A DNA stretch of 46,390 nt, from NCBI GenBank assembly GCA_905235505.1, contig CAJOMJ010000019.1, positions 1 to 46,390 on the forward strand. Direction: 5' to 3'. The translations under genes and the position numbers were made by a program. Positions 16,661 through 27,482 of this stretch are shown piece after piece. The notes beneath the pieces were generated by a model. That model did not search any database and had not been told where the DNA came from. It worked only from the letters and a program-made list of their open reading frames with translations. This stretch comes from Paludibacteraceae bacterium. GTDB taxonomy: Bacteria; Bacteroidota; Bacteroidia; Bacteroidales; Paludibacteraceae. Positions within the stretch are counted from its first letter, which is position 1. Every line of letters starts with the position of its first letter.

Positions 16661-18556
16661 CTAATCGTTGATTAGTTTTTGCGGTTTGCCATCAACAAGC
16701 AGTATGTATATGCCCTTAGGCAAAGCAACGGACGCATGATTAGTCCTCTCAGCAAAGAACAGCCTGCCATAGATATCGAACATCTGTATTTCTGCATTTT
16801 TGGCATTGTCAAACATAAACATGCCGTTCTCTATATTTATCCGGAATGTCTGCCTCTGTTCCACACCTGACGGAGTATGCTGCACTCGCTTGCGGTAGAG
16901 TTGCACCGGTTGCTGCCCTGATGTGTAAAAGCGGAACATGCCTGCCGAGTTGTTATAGCGCAATGTGCGGGACGAGAGAGAGCCTGTGCCGCCTATAACC
17001 ACGTCCGAACCTGACATGCTGAGTGCGACGGTCATAACCTGAGTGCTACTGTTGAGTGTGTTGCTGTTCTCACTGATGCCGAGGTAATAATTCTTGCCCG
17101 AGAGTAGGGTATAATTGCCGTCTGCAGCGGCTTCTATTCTTATTGCAGCGGCATCTATGGCGCTCGTCGCCTTGATAGTCTTGTTGTTGATTTCTACACC
17201 CAACTTGTTGGCTGCAGACTTTATTCCCGAAAGGTCATCTGCCAAAGAGGCGTTGAGGCAGTAGGAGTATGTGGAGTTGGCAATGAGGTATATACCGCTC
17301 CATTCCTGCGGCTCTGACTCGAGCAGATAATAGTCGCCGTCAGGTATCTCCACCTCAGTGGAGTCTGTGCTGCCGCAATCTGCCACTGTAGCCGTTACAT
17401 ATATCGTGATGTCATCTATGGAGTCGTTGCTGATTACAACCGACGCACTGAAAGTGCCGGTAGTATCGGGGGTGAAGATAAGTGCCACATCATGCCCATT
17501 CTCCACCTGTGCGGCTGTTAATACCGAAGGCGAGACCTGAAACATCGATGCATCTGTGCCTGTCACCGAGAGTGATGTGCTGCTGTTGAGGTTAGCCCCG
17601 TGTACATTGATTGTGAGTGCCGTCTGTTGGTCCTTACAAGAGTTCATAGTAAACGATGTGCCGTTCTGTGGTGAAGATATATACGGCGTGATGACCTGTT
17701 GCCCGTCGCCGTCGTAGGCGCATGTCAGTTCGCTCATAATCACTGTCTGACCTTTCTTGTTTCCCCAAAGATACTCGGCAAGTTCAGGGTAGTCGATAAA
17801 GGGGTTTCTGTTGCCTTGTGTCTCTTCTATGGCATCATTGCGCTTGAGCTCTTTCTCTGAGACAGGATCCTGACGATGCCATTTCATAAGAAGTGTTATG
17901 CCGTACTCTGTAAGTCCGAAGTTGCCTGCGGCAGTATAATTACCGGTGAAGATGGCACTGCCTGCCCCCGATGTGGCCTTCAGCTCCCACTTTGCCATCG
18001 TGCCGAAATAGCCTCGTGCAAAGTCACCTTTATATTCGTCGCGTGGCTCGAAGACAGTACCTGAGTACCCGCTGAGTGTGGAGGCTCCTCTCTTGTTGCC
18101 GTTGTACGTATAGTCGAAATTGGTTGTCTCTCCGAAGGCGTAACTGCTGCGAATTCCGTTTACTTTGCCGTCGGTGGGTACCACGTGGAAGATGTCGCTG
18201 CCTTGCTTGCTCTTATCCGGTGAACCTCCCCACCAGCTCTTTGGAATGGAGTGTTCCCGGTTGTAGCAGTCACATTCGTTTTTATAGCTTCCGCAGTTCT
18301 CGGAGAAAGTAAACGAGCAACCTCCATACATGTCAATGAGATTGCCGTTCTGGTCAACATCGGTCTTCTTGTACGCTGTAAGCAGACCGTCGTAACCGAG
18401 GTCGCTGTAGCCCTGTTGGGTACAACTGTAGATTGCCTCCCACAGATTCTGACCTTGTTTGTTCGAGAGTTGCGAGTAGTGGTTAGCGCCCGGCCGCGCT
18501 AATGCGGTCATAGCAACAAGCATGGCAGTTGCCATGAATAGGATGTGTTTTTTCAT
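16661..18556 (-). CDS. secreted endonuclease I family nuclease with C-terminal sorting-like tail
   Basis: The 631-residue protein has a signal peptide (residues 1-20, ending ALA). An endonuclease I (EndA-like, beta-beta-alpha-metal) domain spans about 30-275. The catalytic region is CYNREHSIPKSWWGG with His102, followed by DIFHVVPTDGKVNGIRS and the late motif QGNRNPFIDYPELAEYLW. After it come beta-rich Ig-like sequence (about 295-395) and a further beta domain. The extreme C-terminus, IQMFDIYGRLFF to GIYILLVDGKPQKLI, resembles Por-secretion tails used by type IX secretion. It probably digests extracellular DNA. The ATG at 18556 is preferred over a TTG three codons upstream. It follows hisS by 20 bp. 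Confidence 0.88.
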   Translation of the reverse strand: MKKHILFMATAMLVAMTALARPGANHYSQLSNKQGQNLWEAIYSCTQQGYSDLGYDGLLTAYKKTDVDQNGNLIDMYGGCSFTFSENCGSYKNECDCYNREHSIPKSWWGGSPDKSKQGSDIFHVVPTDGKVNGIRSSYAFGETTNFDYTYNGNKRGASTLSGYSGTVFEPRDEYKGDFARGYFGTMAKWELKATSGAGSAIFTGNYTAAGNFGLTEYGITLLMKWHRQDPVSEKELKRNDAIEETQGNRNPFIDYPELAEYLWGNKKGQTVIMSELTCAYDGDGQQVITPYISSPQNGTSFTMNSCKDQQTALTINVHGANLNSSTSLSVTGTDASMFQVSPSVLTAAQVENGHDVALIFTPDTTGTFSASVVISNDSIDDITIYVTATVADCGSTDSTEVEIPDGDYYLLESEPQEWSGIYLIANSTYSYCLNASLADDLSGIKSAANKLGVEINNKTIKATSAIDAAAIRIEAAADGNYTLLSGKNYYLGISENSNTLNSSTQVMTVALSMSGSDVVIGGTGSLSSRTLRYNNSAGMFRFYTSGQQPVQLYRKRVQHTPSGVEQRQTFRINIENGMFMFDNAKNAEIQMFDIYGRLFFAERTNHASVALPKGIYILLVDGKPQKLIND

Positions 18557-18576
18557 ATTAGACAAAGGTGTTGTAT

Positions 18577-19938
18577 TTATAAGGTTATTATCTCTGCAAT
18601 AGAGTCGCTCTGAACTGCCTGTTGCTCGCCTGTTAGCATATTCTTGAGCATAACCGTGCCGCTGCTTATCTCATCTGAGCCGACAATGGCAACAAACGGT
18701 ATATGCTTCTGGTCTGCATAGTTCATCTGTTTCTTTATCTTGCATATATCCGGATATACTTCCGTGTTTATACCCTTGCTGCGCAAAGCGTTGGCAATGG
18801 TCAGGCAATATTCTCTTTCTGCCTCTCCGAAGTGTGCGAATAGCAGTTGTGTCTGTTCCGAACTATGTTCAGGGTAAAGGTTGAGTTGGTTGAGCACATC
18901 GTATATGCGGTCGGCACCGAAACTGATACCGACACCCGATACACCTGGCATGCCGAATATGCCTGTCAGGTTGTCGTATCTGCCTCCGCCGGTGATGCTG
19001 CCCATCTCCACATCAAGCGCCTTGACTTCGAATATCGCTCCTGTGTAGTAGTTGAGCCCGCGGGCGAGACTTATGTCAAGCATGATATCAAGCTTCACTC
19101 CTGCACTCTTGCATAGGCGAAGCACTTCTTTTGTCTCTTCTATACCTTTCATGCCAGTCTCGGAATCCTTGAGTATATATGCAAGTTGTCCGAGCTTCTC
19201 CCCGTTGTCGCCTTGCAGGTTGAGTATCGGCTGCAGACGATTGACTGTGTCCTCGCTCAATCCTTTGGCTAACAATTCCTGATTGACACCCTCAGACCCT
19301 ATCTTGTCAAGTTTGTCTATGGCAACGGTGATGTCCGTCAGCCTCTCGGCCTCCCCCAATATCTCTGCTATGCCGGCAAGAATCTTGCGGTTGTTCAGGT
19401 GCAGGCATACCCTGATTCCGAGACGGCGGTACACCTCCTCCACAATCTGAATCAACTCTGTCTCGCACAAGAGAGAATCAGTGCCTACCACATCAACGTC
19501 GCACTGATAGAACTCTCTGTATCTGCCTTTCTGCGGGCGGTCGGCACGCCATACAGGCTGTATCTGGTAGCGACGGAAAGGGAATTGTATCTTGTCGCGG
19601 TTCTGCACAACAAAGCGGGCAAAGGGTACGGTCAGGTCGTAGCGTAACCCTTTCTCGGAAATCAGAGTGCTTGCACTGTTAGATGTCAGGTAACTCATGT
19701 CATCAGATGACAGACTGCTGAGCCAGTCTCCTGAATTGAGTATCTTGAACAGCAGTTTGTCGCCCTCTTCGCCGTATTTGCCCAAGAGTGTGGAAAGATT
19801 CTCCATGGCAGGAGTCTCTATCTGCTGGAATCCGTACAGACGGAATACGCTTCTAATTGTATCGAATATATAGTTTCTGCGCGACATCTCCTCAGGAGTA
19901 AAGTCGCGGGTACCTTTTGGTATGCTTGGTCTTGTCAT
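18577..19938 (-). CDS. hisS: histidyl-tRNA synthetase
   Basis: It charges tRNA-His and is a class II synthetase of 453 residues, a normal length. The N-terminus [18 protein letters not shown] is typical. Motif 2 is seen in [19 protein letters not shown] followed by [11 protein letters not shown]; the histidine-specific [15 protein letters not shown] and motif 3 ([13 protein letters not shown]) are intact. A C-terminal anticodon-binding domain ([25 protein letters not shown]) closes the protein. It lies one base after the waaA stop, so the genes are coupled. Confidence 0.97.
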   Translation of the reverse strand: MTRPSIPKGTRDFTPEEMSRRNYIFDTIRSVFRLYGFQQIETPAMENLSTLLGKYGEEGDKLLFKILNSGDWLSSLSSDDMSYLTSNSASTLISEKGLRYDLTVPFARFVVQNRDKIQFPFRRYQIQPVWRADRPQKGRYREFYQCDVDVVGTDSLLCETELIQIVEEVYRRLGIRVCLHLNNRKILAGIAEILGEAERLTDITVAIDKLDKIGSEGVNQELLAKGLSEDTVNRLQPILNLQGDNGEKLGQLAYILKDSETGMKGIEETKEVLRLCKSAGVKLDIMLDISLARGLNYYTGAIFEVKALDVEMGSITGGGRYDNLTGIFGMPGVSGVGISFGADRIYDVLNQLNLYPEHSSEQTQLLFAHFGEAEREYCLTIANALRSKGINTEVYPDICKIKKQMNYADQKHIPFVAIVGSDEISSGTVMLKNMLTGEQQAVQSDSIAEIITL

Positions 19939-19939
19939 A

Positions 19940-21169
19940 TTATATTGTTTGATTGCTCGTGATTATTTCCTTGAATATCTTGTCTGCCGCATCTGCCTCT
20001 GACATCACGTAGTTGCGTGCCGCCGTGCCCATTGTCTGCTTGTTCAGAATGGCATTGTCAAGTGCAGCCTCAAGTTGCTTGTAGTCTTTCACCGCCTGAC
20101 CCGCACCCGCATCAATAAGCCCCTGCGCTTCCCTGAAACGGTGATAGTTCTTGCCCCACACTACAGGTATGCCGTATGCCGCCGCTTCAAGCGTGTTGTG
20201 TATCCCCTTGCCGAAGCCTCCTCCTATATATGCCACATCAGCGTACTGATATATGCTTGAGAGTAATCCCATAGCGTCAACCACTAACACCCGGCATGTG
20301 TCAGCATTGAGAAAATTAGCCTGCGTCAGCCTTATATATCTGCCTTCGAACATGCGGAATATCTCATGCAGATGCTCGTCGTCAATCTCATGCGGTACAA
20401 GCACAAGTCTTACCTGCGGGCGGTTTTCTATATATTGTTGCAATAGTTCTTCGTCTTTCGGCCATGTGCTTCCTGCCACTATTATGGCAGAATCCGCCTC
20501 GTTCATTGCCGACACCGACTTGTTCTCAGGCATACCTTTCACGAACCTGTCTATCAGAGGCAACTCCTGAGGGTTGGCGGATATCTGTGCCACACGGTTA
20601 AAACGCGTGTCACCGCCTACAACCGCATTGTCAATACCGTACTTCTGTAGCAGCTCTTTTGAACGCGCGTCCTGCACAATGAGTTTGCTGAAACAATTAA
20701 GGCGTCTTCGGTAAATCCGTCCTGTCACAGGGTGGAAGAAGGCTTGGTCAGGGCGGAAGACGGATGCCACACTATATGTGCTGATATGCCGTTTCTGCAA
20801 CTCGTTGAGATAGGCTGCCCAGAACTCATACTTGATGAATATCGCCTTCTCCGGCTTTACTATATCAAGAAAACGCTTGGCATTGCGGCGTATCGGCAGC
20901 GGGAGATAACTAACCACGTCAGCACCCTTGTAGTCGTGCAGCATTTCATAGCCCGAGGGAGAGAAGAAGGTGAGAAGAATCTTCGCCTTCGGGAACTCCC
21001 GTCTCACTCTTTCCATCAAGGGTTTGGCTTGCTCGCACTCCCCTACAGAGGCACAATGAAACCACCACCAGACAGCATCCGGCGAACTCTTCCCGGTTGC
21101 CTCTACCTTCTCCCTTAGTCCGTCAAGAAGTCCGCGCTGACCTCTTAGCAGTTTCTTCAGTTTTCCCAT
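19940..21169 (-). CDS. waaA: 3-deoxy-D-manno-octulosonic acid (Kdo) transferase
   Basis: A GT30 glycosyltransferase that adds Kdo to lipid A precursors in lipopolysaccharide assembly on the cytoplasmic side of the inner membrane. Recognisable motifs are [58 protein letters not shown], and [20 protein letters not shown]. The 409-residue protein starts at [14 protein letters not shown], the point that in relatives follows an N-terminal membrane anchor of about 20 residues. That anchor is missing here because an in-frame stop lies six codons upstream of the ATG. It is 19 bp downstream of the M16 protease gene and directly upstream of hisS. Confidence 0.93.
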   Translation of the reverse strand: MGKLKKLLRGQRGLLDGLREKVEATGKSSPDAVWWWFHCASVGECEQAKPLMERVRREFPKAKILLTFFSPSGYEMLHDYKGADVVSYLPLPIRRNAKRFLDIVKPEKAIFIKYEFWAAYLNELQKRHISTYSVASVFRPDQAFFHPVTGRIYRRRLNCFSKLIVQDARSKELLQKYGIDNAVVGGDTRFNRVAQISANPQELPLIDRFVKGMPENKSVSAMNEADSAIIVAGSTWPKDEELLQQYIENRPQVRLVLVPHEIDDEHLHEIFRMFEGRYIRLTQANFLNADTCRVLVVDAMGLLSSIYQYADVAYIGGGFGKGIHNTLEAAAYGIPVVWGKNYHRFREAQGLIDAGAGQAVKDYKQLEAALDNAILNKQTMGTAARNYVMSEADAADKIFKEIITSNQTI

Positions 21170-21188
21170 CTCGACTTGCCTTATTCAC

Positions 21189-24011
21189 TTACTTGCTTTC
21201 TTCCGGCGACATCACCACCTCAAACATATTGCCTCCTTGACGCAACTTGCCCAGAGTCTCCTTCACCGTCTCTGCTGTAACGGCATTCACAGCATCTTTA
21301 TAGTCTTTCAGATAGTCTATATTATTGCGATAGTATTCCGGCAGAATGTAGTTGTGCCAGAACCCGTTCTTCTCCAGGTCCTCCTCAAAGTCTTTCAGCA
21401 TCGACTCCTTTGCCTTGTTGAGGTCTTCGGCAAGAGGCCCGTCCTTGATGATGGTGTCAATCTCTTCATATACAATCTCCAGCAAACGATTCTCTTTTTC
21501 AGGGTCGGTGTCGAACTGAATGAGCAGAGTGGCTGTACCTACCGGGAAACGGCTGAGCCTGCCTGCAACTCCTACACCATAACTGCCACCCTCGCGCTCA
21601 CGGATGCTTTCTAAGTAACGCATGTCAAGCACCCTGCCTATAACCTCCATATTGAGGTCATTGGCAAGCGTATATGGCATCTCCTTCGTAAATTGAATAC
21701 GGTTGGTGGTCTGATGTATGGTCATCTGCTTGTCAAAGTAGTTCTTCTTTACACCTTTGGGCGCACGTATACCTCTGTCGCGGAAATGCTCTTTCTGCTG
21801 CTTGCACTTGCCCGTCTTAATTCCTCCCAACCATTGTGCTATAAGCCGTTGGGTCTGCTTGTCGTCAGGGTCGATATTGCCCGTGAAGGTGAATGTGAAA
21901 TCTGCTGCATTGCCGAAGCGCTGGCAGTAGATGTCAAATGCCTTGTCAAGACTGACTTTCTGCAATGTCTCTGTGTTCCACACTACTGTGCGCGGGTTAT
22001 AGTCTGATGCCATCATGGCCACTGAGTCGGAGAACTGTGCCTTCGGATTGGTGGCCTTGTTCTTAAGTTGGGTGTCAAGCATCTGCATCAGGGTAGAGAA
22101 CGACTCCGCATCCTTGCGCGGCTTTGTGAAATACAGATAGGTGAGCATCAGCATGGTTTCGAAATCCTTCACGTTACTGTTGCCGCTCATCGTTTCCGAG
22201 TATTGGTTTATCTGTGGCGACACAGATACATGTTTGCCCGTCAGCACCTTCTGCAACTGCACTGAGTTAAGGTCGCCTATACCTGCAAAATCGGTAATGG
22301 CGGCAGCATAGACGGCCGATGGCAGATCTTCCACGTTGTCAACCATACTGCAGCCTCCCTCTGAATATGCCGACATGAGAATCTCGTCCTGTTTGAACTT
22401 GGTAGGCTTGATTATTACCTTAACTCCGTTGCTCAGTGTCAGCTCGGTTGTACCCAGTTCCTCGTTCTTCTCTGTTTTCTTTATCTTGCCTGCCTTCGGT
22501 GCTTTCTTTATGAGAGTCAGTTGCTCCGCATCTTCCTTCGGGGCCTCTATCTCTATGTCTCTAACCTCTGCCAACCGCTTGCGTATCTGCTCCTCCGACG
22601 GCAATACCACTCCCTCTTGCTCGGGGGCGGTGAAACTTACAATCACGTTCTCCTCTGTGGGCAATGCCATGGCATATTGGTTTACCACTTCAAGAGGAAG
22701 CATCGGCAGCACCTGCTTTACGAAATCGTATTCCCATTCTATTCCCGGAATAGGTTCTGCATCAAGATAGTTGCGGATGTACTCTTGCACATACTGTATA
22801 TTTCGGCGTGAGTTACGCTCGTTATATGCCTTCTCGTATTTGGTGAGCATGTTCTGTTTTGCACGGTCAAACTCTGCCTGTGTGAAACCGTAGCGGCGCA
22901 TTTTCTCTATCTGCTCCGTCAGAGCGTTGTACGAGTCTGCTTCTTTCCCCGGTTTGGCTACTGCTATACCTATAAAAGCATCCTTCGTCTTCACCACATC
23001 TGTGTATGCGGCTCCTGCACCGATAAACGGAGTCTCCGGCTTCTGTGCCAGCTCGTTCATTCGCTCGTCGAACATAGATACTACAAGCGAGTTGAGCATA
23101 CTCATCTGATAACCTATTGCAGAGTTCTTCAGCTCGGCAGGTAGCGGATTCTTCTTGTAGTCTGTACGAATGCGTGTGTACTGTGCCTCTTTGTCGGTCA
23201 CTACTGCCACTATCGGCTCTTTGTTGTCCTCTATGTAATACAATGTACGCTCACCGCGGTTCGCACGCTCCGGCACATCCGACCACAACTCTTTTATCTT
23301 CTTCTCTATATAGTCCACATCTATGTCGCCTACAACCACTATCGCCTGCAGGTCAGGCCCGTACCATTTGTGATAGTAGTCGCGCAATGCATCGTATGAG
23401 AAGTTGTTGATGACTGCAGTATCACCTATCACGTCACGCTTGGCATATTGGCTGCCCGGGTACATAAGCGGATTCAGTTTGCTCCACATGCGACGCTCTG
23501 CAGACGCACGCGTGCGCCACTCTTCACGTATCACACCCCGCTCTGCGTCTATCTCATCGCCCTCAAGAAGCAACGAGTGACTCCAGTCGTGCATCACAAG
23601 CAACGCTGAGTCAATTATGCCGGTTCTAATGGTCGGCACCTCCGAAAGACGATACACCGTCTCGTCAAGAGAGGTATATGCGTTTATATTGCCGCCGAAG
23701 TTAACGCCTATCGACTCGAAATAGTTTATTATACCTTTCCCCGGAAAATGCTCTGTTCCATTGAACGCCATGTGCTCAAGAAAGTGTGCAAGACCGTTCT
23801 GGTTGTCCTCTTCAAGTATGGCGCCCACTGCCTGTGCGATATGAAACTCGCAACGCTGCTTGGGCAGTTCGTTGTGGCGGATATAATAGGTGAGTCCGTT
23901 GTCAAGATGACCTATGCGGACATTCTCGTCGGCAGGCAGTTGCTCCACCTGTTGTGCACTCATAGCGAGCGCTGTTGCTGCCATTGCGGCAAAAAGAAAT
24001 AAGCGTTTCAT
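21189..24011 (-). CDS. secreted M16 family metalloprotease (pitrilysin-like)
   Basis: The 940-residue protein has a signal peptide (residues 1-19, ending AMSA). Its N-terminal peptidase unit carries the inverted zinc motif HFLEH at 76-80 (GLAHFLEHMAFNGTEHFPG), with a downstream glutamate-rich stretch AERGVIREEW as the likely third ligand. A second, inactive M16 half occupies roughly residues 520-940 (LSNGVKVIIKPTKFKQDEIL; RYLESIREREGGSYGVGV). The length and two-part layout fit bacterial M16B proteases. It probably degrades peptides in the periplasm. It is 95 bp after ftsH, with no clear promoter between, and precedes waaA by 19 bp. Confidence 0.93.
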   Translation of the reverse strand: MKRLFLFAAMAATALAMSAQQVEQLPADENVRIGHLDNGLTYYIRHNELPKQRCEFHIAQAVGAILEEDNQNGLAHFLEHMAFNGTEHFPGKGIINYFESIGVNFGGNINAYTSLDETVYRLSEVPTIRTGIIDSALLVMHDWSHSLLLEGDEIDAERGVIREEWRTRASAERRMWSKLNPLMYPGSQYAKRDVIGDTAVINNFSYDALRDYYHKWYGPDLQAIVVVGDIDVDYIEKKIKELWSDVPERANRGERTLYYIEDNKEPIVAVVTDKEAQYTRIRTDYKKNPLPAELKNSAIGYQMSMLNSLVVSMFDERMNELAQKPETPFIGAGAAYTDVVKTKDAFIGIAVAKPGKEADSYNALTEQIEKMRRYGFTQAEFDRAKQNMLTKYEKAYNERNSRRNIQYVQEYIRNYLDAEPIPGIEWEYDFVKQVLPMLPLEVVNQYAMALPTEENVIVSFTAPEQEGVVLPSEEQIRKRLAEVRDIEIEAPKEDAEQLTLIKKAPKAGKIKKTEKNEELGTTELTLSNGVKVIIKPTKFKQDEILMSAYSEGGCSMVDNVEDLPSAVYAAAITDFAGIGDLNSVQLQKVLTGKHVSVSPQINQYSETMSGNSNVKDFETMLMLTYLYFTKPRKDAESFSTLMQMLDTQLKNKATNPKAQFSDSVAMMASDYNPRTVVWNTETLQKVSLDKAFDIYCQRFGNAADFTFTFTGNIDPDDKQTQRLIAQWLGGIKTGKCKQQKEHFRDRGIRAPKGVKKNYFDKQMTIHQTTNRIQFTKEMPYTLANDLNMEVIGRVLDMRYLESIREREGGSYGVGVAGRLSRFPVGTATLLIQFDTDPEKENRLLEIVYEEIDTIIKDGPLAEDLNKAKESMLKDFEEDLEKNGFWHNYILPEYYRNNIDYLKDYKDAVNAVTAETVKETLGKLRQGGNMFEVVMSPEESK

Positions 24012-24106
24012 ATTGTGTGATTGTTTTGCGTTTGTATTATGTTAGATGCATGCACCATCGGATTTACTACAAGAAGTTTCTTAAGTCCTGCATCGGTCTT
24101 TGCTCT

Positions 24107-26062
24107 TTATCCTTCATTATCTTCTATAATCTCGTCCTGACGGCTCTTCCAAGGACGCGGACCGAGAATCTGCTCCACATCTTCGGCTGTGATGACCTCT
24201 TTCTCTATCAGCAGTTCGGCAACCTTATGATGACCCTCCGCATTCTCGCGTAGTATCTCCTTCGCACGCTTCATCTGCTCTGCTATGATGTCTGCCACCT
24301 CCTTGTCCATCTTCTCTGCAGTTTTCTCTGAATAGGGCTTCGTAAAGCCATAATCTCTGCCTTGGGAGTCATAATAACTCAGGTTGGGAATTGACTTACC
24401 CATACCGTAATATGCCACCATCGCGTATGCCTGCTTGGTAACACGCTCAAGGTCGTTCAGCGCACCCGTACCTGTCTGGTTCAAAAACTCCTCCTCGGCT
24501 GCACGGCCGCCTAATGTGGCACACATCTCGTCAAGCAGGTGCTCTCTGTTCGTTATCTGGCGCTCCTCAGGCAGATACCATGCCGCACCAAGAGAGATGC
24601 CTCTCGGTACTATGGTAACCTTTATCAGCGGATTAGCCCAACGAAGCATCCATGAGATGGTCGCATGACCTGCCTCGTGGTAAGCAATAGCACGCTTCTC
24701 CTCCTCTGTCATTATCTTTGTCTTGCGCTCAAGACCGCCTATGATACGGTCAACAGCGTCCATGAAATCCTGCTTTGTTACCGACTTGTGGTCGCCTCGT
24801 GCAGCTATAAGAGCCGCCTCGTTGCATACATTGGCTATGTCCGCACCCGAGAAACCCGGAGTCTGCTTCGCAAGCAGATTCACATCCACCGACGGGTCGA
24901 GTTTCAGAGGTTTCAAGTGCACTCCGAATATCTCTTTCCGCTCCTGCAGGTCGGGCAACTCAACATGTATCTGACGGTCGAATCTGCCGGCACGGAGCAA
25001 TGCCGAGTCAAGCACATCGGCACGGTTGGTCGCAGCAAGAATGATGACACCCGAGTTAGTGCCGAAACCGTCCATCTCTGTCAATAGCTGGTTGAGCGTG
25101 GACTCGCGCTCATCGTTGCCCCCCGTCAGAGAGTTGCGACCCCTCGCACGACCCACAGCGTCTATCTCGTCTATGAAGATGATGCTCGGCGCTTTCTCCT
25201 TCGCCTGACGGAATAAGTCACGCACACGACTCGCACCCACGCCCACAAACATCTCCACAAAGTCACTTCCGGACATCGAGAAGAAAGGTACTCCTGCTTC
25301 ACCCGCTACTGCCTTGGCAAGCAGTGTCTTACCCGTCCCAGGAGGGCCTACAAGCAACGCACCCTTGGGTATCTTGCCTCCTAATGTGGTGTATTTCTTC
25401 GGGTTCTTCAGGAAACTGACTATCTCTTCCACCTCCTGTTTGGCGCCTGCCAAACCTGCCACATCCTTGAATGTCACCTTGTCTTTGTTGTTGCCATCCA
25501 CCACTTCAGCCTTGGCTTTGCCCACTCCGAACACTCCTCCGGCACCCATGCCTCCGCTTACTCCTCTGCTCATCCACACAAAAAAGAAGATGATAAGTAT
25601 GAACGGTAATATATTCACAAGTACTATATACCACCAGTCGTGCGACTTCTCAAAGCGCATCTCAATGCTCTGCTTACCCTCTTCCTTGCGCAGTGTGTTC
25701 TGTTCCGTCATATATCGGTTGAACTCCTCTACGCCCGGAATACTCACACTGATACTGCGGTCTGTGTGCTTGTCCTGGCTATCGCCGAATACCACTGCCT
25801 TCTCGCTCTCGCGAACAATAGCCTTTACATTGCCGTTGTCATATACTACAAGCGACTCAATCACATCGTTCTCTATATACGACTGCAGTTGGGTGTACGT
25901 AATATCTTTTGATGAAGTACCGTCTGCAAACAGATAACTGCCAAGCAGCACTGCAATGATTATCATGTATAACCAGCCCCAACCCATTCCGCCTTTCTTC
26001 TTCGGTTGCAGTGGATTCTGCTGACCCTTCTGAGGATTCTGAGGATTATTCTTTTCTGCCAT
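24107..26062 (-). CDS. ftsH: ATP-dependent zinc metalloprotease FtsH
   Basis: A membrane-anchored AAA protease that degrades misfolded membrane proteins and short-lived regulators. The 651 residues contain two membrane segments (about 31-46 and 143-164) with a periplasmic domain between. The AAA module has Walker A GPPGTGKT at 239-246, Walker B IIFIDEI, and an arginine finger region ([14 protein letters not shown]). The zinc protease site is HEAGH at 462-466. The protein ends in an acidic tail. It lies 62 bp downstream of rsfS. Confidence 0.98.
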   Translation of the reverse strand: MAEKNNPQNPQKGQQNPLQPKKKGGMGWGWLYMIIIAVLLGSYLFADGTSSKDITYTQLQSYIENDVIESLVVYDNGNVKAIVRESEKAVVFGDSQDKHTDRSISVSIPGVEEFNRYMTEQNTLRKEEGKQSIEMRFEKSHDWWYIVLVNILPFILIIFFFVWMSRGVSGGMGAGGVFGVGKAKAEVVDGNNKDKVTFKDVAGLAGAKQEVEEIVSFLKNPKKYTTLGGKIPKGALLVGPPGTGKTLLAKAVAGEAGVPFFSMSGSDFVEMFVGVGASRVRDLFRQAKEKAPSIIFIDEIDAVGRARGRNSLTGGNDERESTLNQLLTEMDGFGTNSGVIILAATNRADVLDSALLRAGRFDRQIHVELPDLQERKEIFGVHLKPLKLDPSVDVNLLAKQTPGFSGADIANVCNEAALIAARGDHKSVTKQDFMDAVDRIIGGLERKTKIMTEEEKRAIAYHEAGHATISWMLRWANPLIKVTIVPRGISLGAAWYLPEERQITNREHLLDEMCATLGGRAAEEEFLNQTGTGALNDLERVTKQAYAMVAYYGMGKSIPNLSYYDSQGRDYGFTKPYSEKTAEKMDKEVADIIAEQMKRAKEILRENAEGHHKVAELLIEKEVITAEDVEQILGPRPWKSRQDEIIEDNEG

Positions 26063-26124
26063 AACTATTCTATGTTATTATATTCTGATGATGTGAAGAA
26101 AGAAACAATCTGATAAACTCCCGA

Positions 26125-26472
26125 CTATATATTCTCAACTATATCAGTCACTTTCCCGTCTGCCCACAATGTCTCTATGTCGTAAAACTCGCGTGCTTCG
26201 CGTTGGAACACGTGCACTATCACGTTGCCGTAGTCTAAGGCTATCCATTGGGCATTGTCCCTGCCTACGTATGCCAAAGGCTTCTCTTTGGTCTCTTTCC
26301 TCACGAAATCCTCCACCTCATCGGCTATCGCTGTCACCTGCACATTGCTGCCGCCCTCGGCTATCACAAACCAGTCGCATGGCTTCACTTCAAGCTTGCG
26401 CATGTCTATCACGGTGATGTTCTGACCTTTCTTGTTCTGAATTGCTTCTACAATCTTGTCTATCAGTTTCAT
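26125..26472 (-). CDS. rsfS: ribosomal silencing factor RsfS
   Basis: This 115-residue Iojap/RsfS family protein binds ribosomal protein uL14 and blocks subunit joining under starvation. Family motifs are seen: DMRKLEVKPCDWFVIAEGGS, VEDFVRKETKEKPL, and NAQWIALDYGNVIVHVF. The C-terminal REFYDIETLWAD is also typical. It is the first gene of the minus-strand unit leading into ftsH. Confidence 0.95.
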   Translation of the reverse strand: MKLIDKIVEAIQNKKGQNITVIDMRKLEVKPCDWFVIAEGGSNVQVTAIADEVEDFVRKETKEKPLAYVGRDNAQWIALDYGNVIVHVFQREAREFYDIETLWADGKVTDIVENI

Positions 26473-26575
26473 ATTGTATGTATGTTGTGTTATTATTCTT
26501 ATTTATTGTTACTTTCTATGGGCAAATGTTATGCCAAAACATGCCCCTCTGCCACAACGGCAGATTTTCACGCTG

Positions 26576-26583
26576 CAAAGGTA
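26576..26583 (-). promoter_or_regulatory. -7 element upstream of rsfS
   Basis: The minus strand reads TACCTTTG, about 105 bp upstream of the rsfS ATG. The sequence 19-20 bp upstream is only T-rich, so the -33 box is weak. Confidence 0.45.
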
Positions 26584-26621
26584 CTCAAAAATATCCAATA
26601 ATAAAAGTTTTATCTTATCTC

Positions 26622-26652
26622 TTGTGTATTTAATTGAAAATCCTTAACTTTG
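26622..26652 (+). promoter_or_regulatory. promoter upstream of udk
   Basis: TTG (26622-26624), a 20-bp spacer and TAACTTTG (26645-26652) fit the Bacteroidetes consensus. The resulting leader of about 200 nt contains the cluster of four GTAGAGAC hairpin repeats before the udk ATG. Confidence 0.5.
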
Positions 26653-26658
26653 CAACCC

Positions 26659-26824
26659 GTAGAGACGAACATTGTCATGTCTCCCGCAATCACGTGTTCC
26701 ACGTGCGTGCCCCACGTGTAGAGACATTTGTCGAAATGTCTCTCATTAAAGTAGAGACTCGACACCGTCACGTCTCCCCCCATAACCACTAAAGTAGAGA
26801 CGCAACACCGTTATGTCTCCCCCA
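26659..26824. repeat. four REP-like GTAGAGAC...GTCTC hairpin repeats
   Basis: Copies start at 26659, 26718, 26751 and 26794, each about 26-31 bp. Each begins GTAGAGAC and ends in a (T)GTCTC motif, usually followed by CCCCC. Each can fold as an imperfect hairpin (GAGAC with GTCTC). Relatives occur at 36758, 40711 and 40789 in this window. The four copies fill most of the gap between the divergent rsfS and udk genes and would lie in the udk leader. Confidence 0.75.
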
Positions 26825-26858
26825 AAAAACAACAATTCAAACAATCAAATCCCATTAT

Positions 26859-27482
26859 ATGTTCATCATCGGTATTGCGGGTGGCACCGGCTCGGGTAAA
26901 ACAACTGTGGTGCGCAAACTTACAGAGCGCCTGCCCAAAGGCGAAGTGGTGGTTATTCCTCTCGACTCCTACTACAAAGATTCCTCTCATATCCCTATGG
27001 AGGAAAGGCAGTTTATCAACTTCGACCATCCTGACGCCTTCGACTGGCCCCTCCTCGAGAAGCATATACGTATGCTCAAGGACGGCGAAGCAATCGAGCA
27101 ACCCACCTATTCCTATCTGACCTGCACCCGGCAACCCGAGACCATTCACATCGAACCCCGCGAAGTGGTGATAATAGAAGGCATTATGACCCTCTGTGAT
27201 AAGAAACTCCGTCAGCAGATGGATGTCAAGATATTCGTTGACGCTGATGCTGACGACCGCCTCATTCGCGTCATCATTCGCGACATAGTGGAGCGTGGCA
27301 GAACTACCGAAGCAGTCATCGAGCGCTATTCACGCATACTCAAACCTATGCACGAGCAGTTTATCGAACCCTGCAAACGCTACGCCGACGTCATCATTCC
27401 GCAAGGAGGTCACAACAATGCCGCAATCAATATGCTCGTCAAATTCATTAAGCAGCAAATAGCCGACAAAGAGAATGTGTAA
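26859..27482 (+). CDS. udk: uridine kinase
   Basis: It phosphorylates uridine and cytidine in pyrimidine salvage. The 207-residue protein opens with the P-loop GGTGSGKT (residues 8-15). The nucleoside-site region DSYYKD and the stretch RQFINFDHPDAFDW are typical. REVVIIEGIMTL and FVDADADDRLIRVIIRD also match the family. Its last codons overlap the start of the following lytic transglycosylase gene by 8 bp. Confidence 0.96.
   Translation: MFIIGIAGGTGSGKTTVVRKLTERLPKGEVVVIPLDSYYKDSSHIPMEERQFINFDHPDAFDWPLLEKHIRMLKDGEAIEQPTYSYLTCTRQPETIHIEPREVVIIEGIMTLCDKKLRQQMDVKIFVDADADDRLIRVIIRDIVERGRTTEAVIERYSRILKPMHEQFIEPCKRYADVIIPQGGHNNAAINMLVKFIKQQIADKENV

Noticed and set aside
24060..24106. Remnant of cdsA between ftsH and the M16 gene
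   Set aside because: In many Bacteroidales cdsA follows ftsH, and a tiny frame MQDLRNFL is visible here, but eight residues are too few to support a relic.
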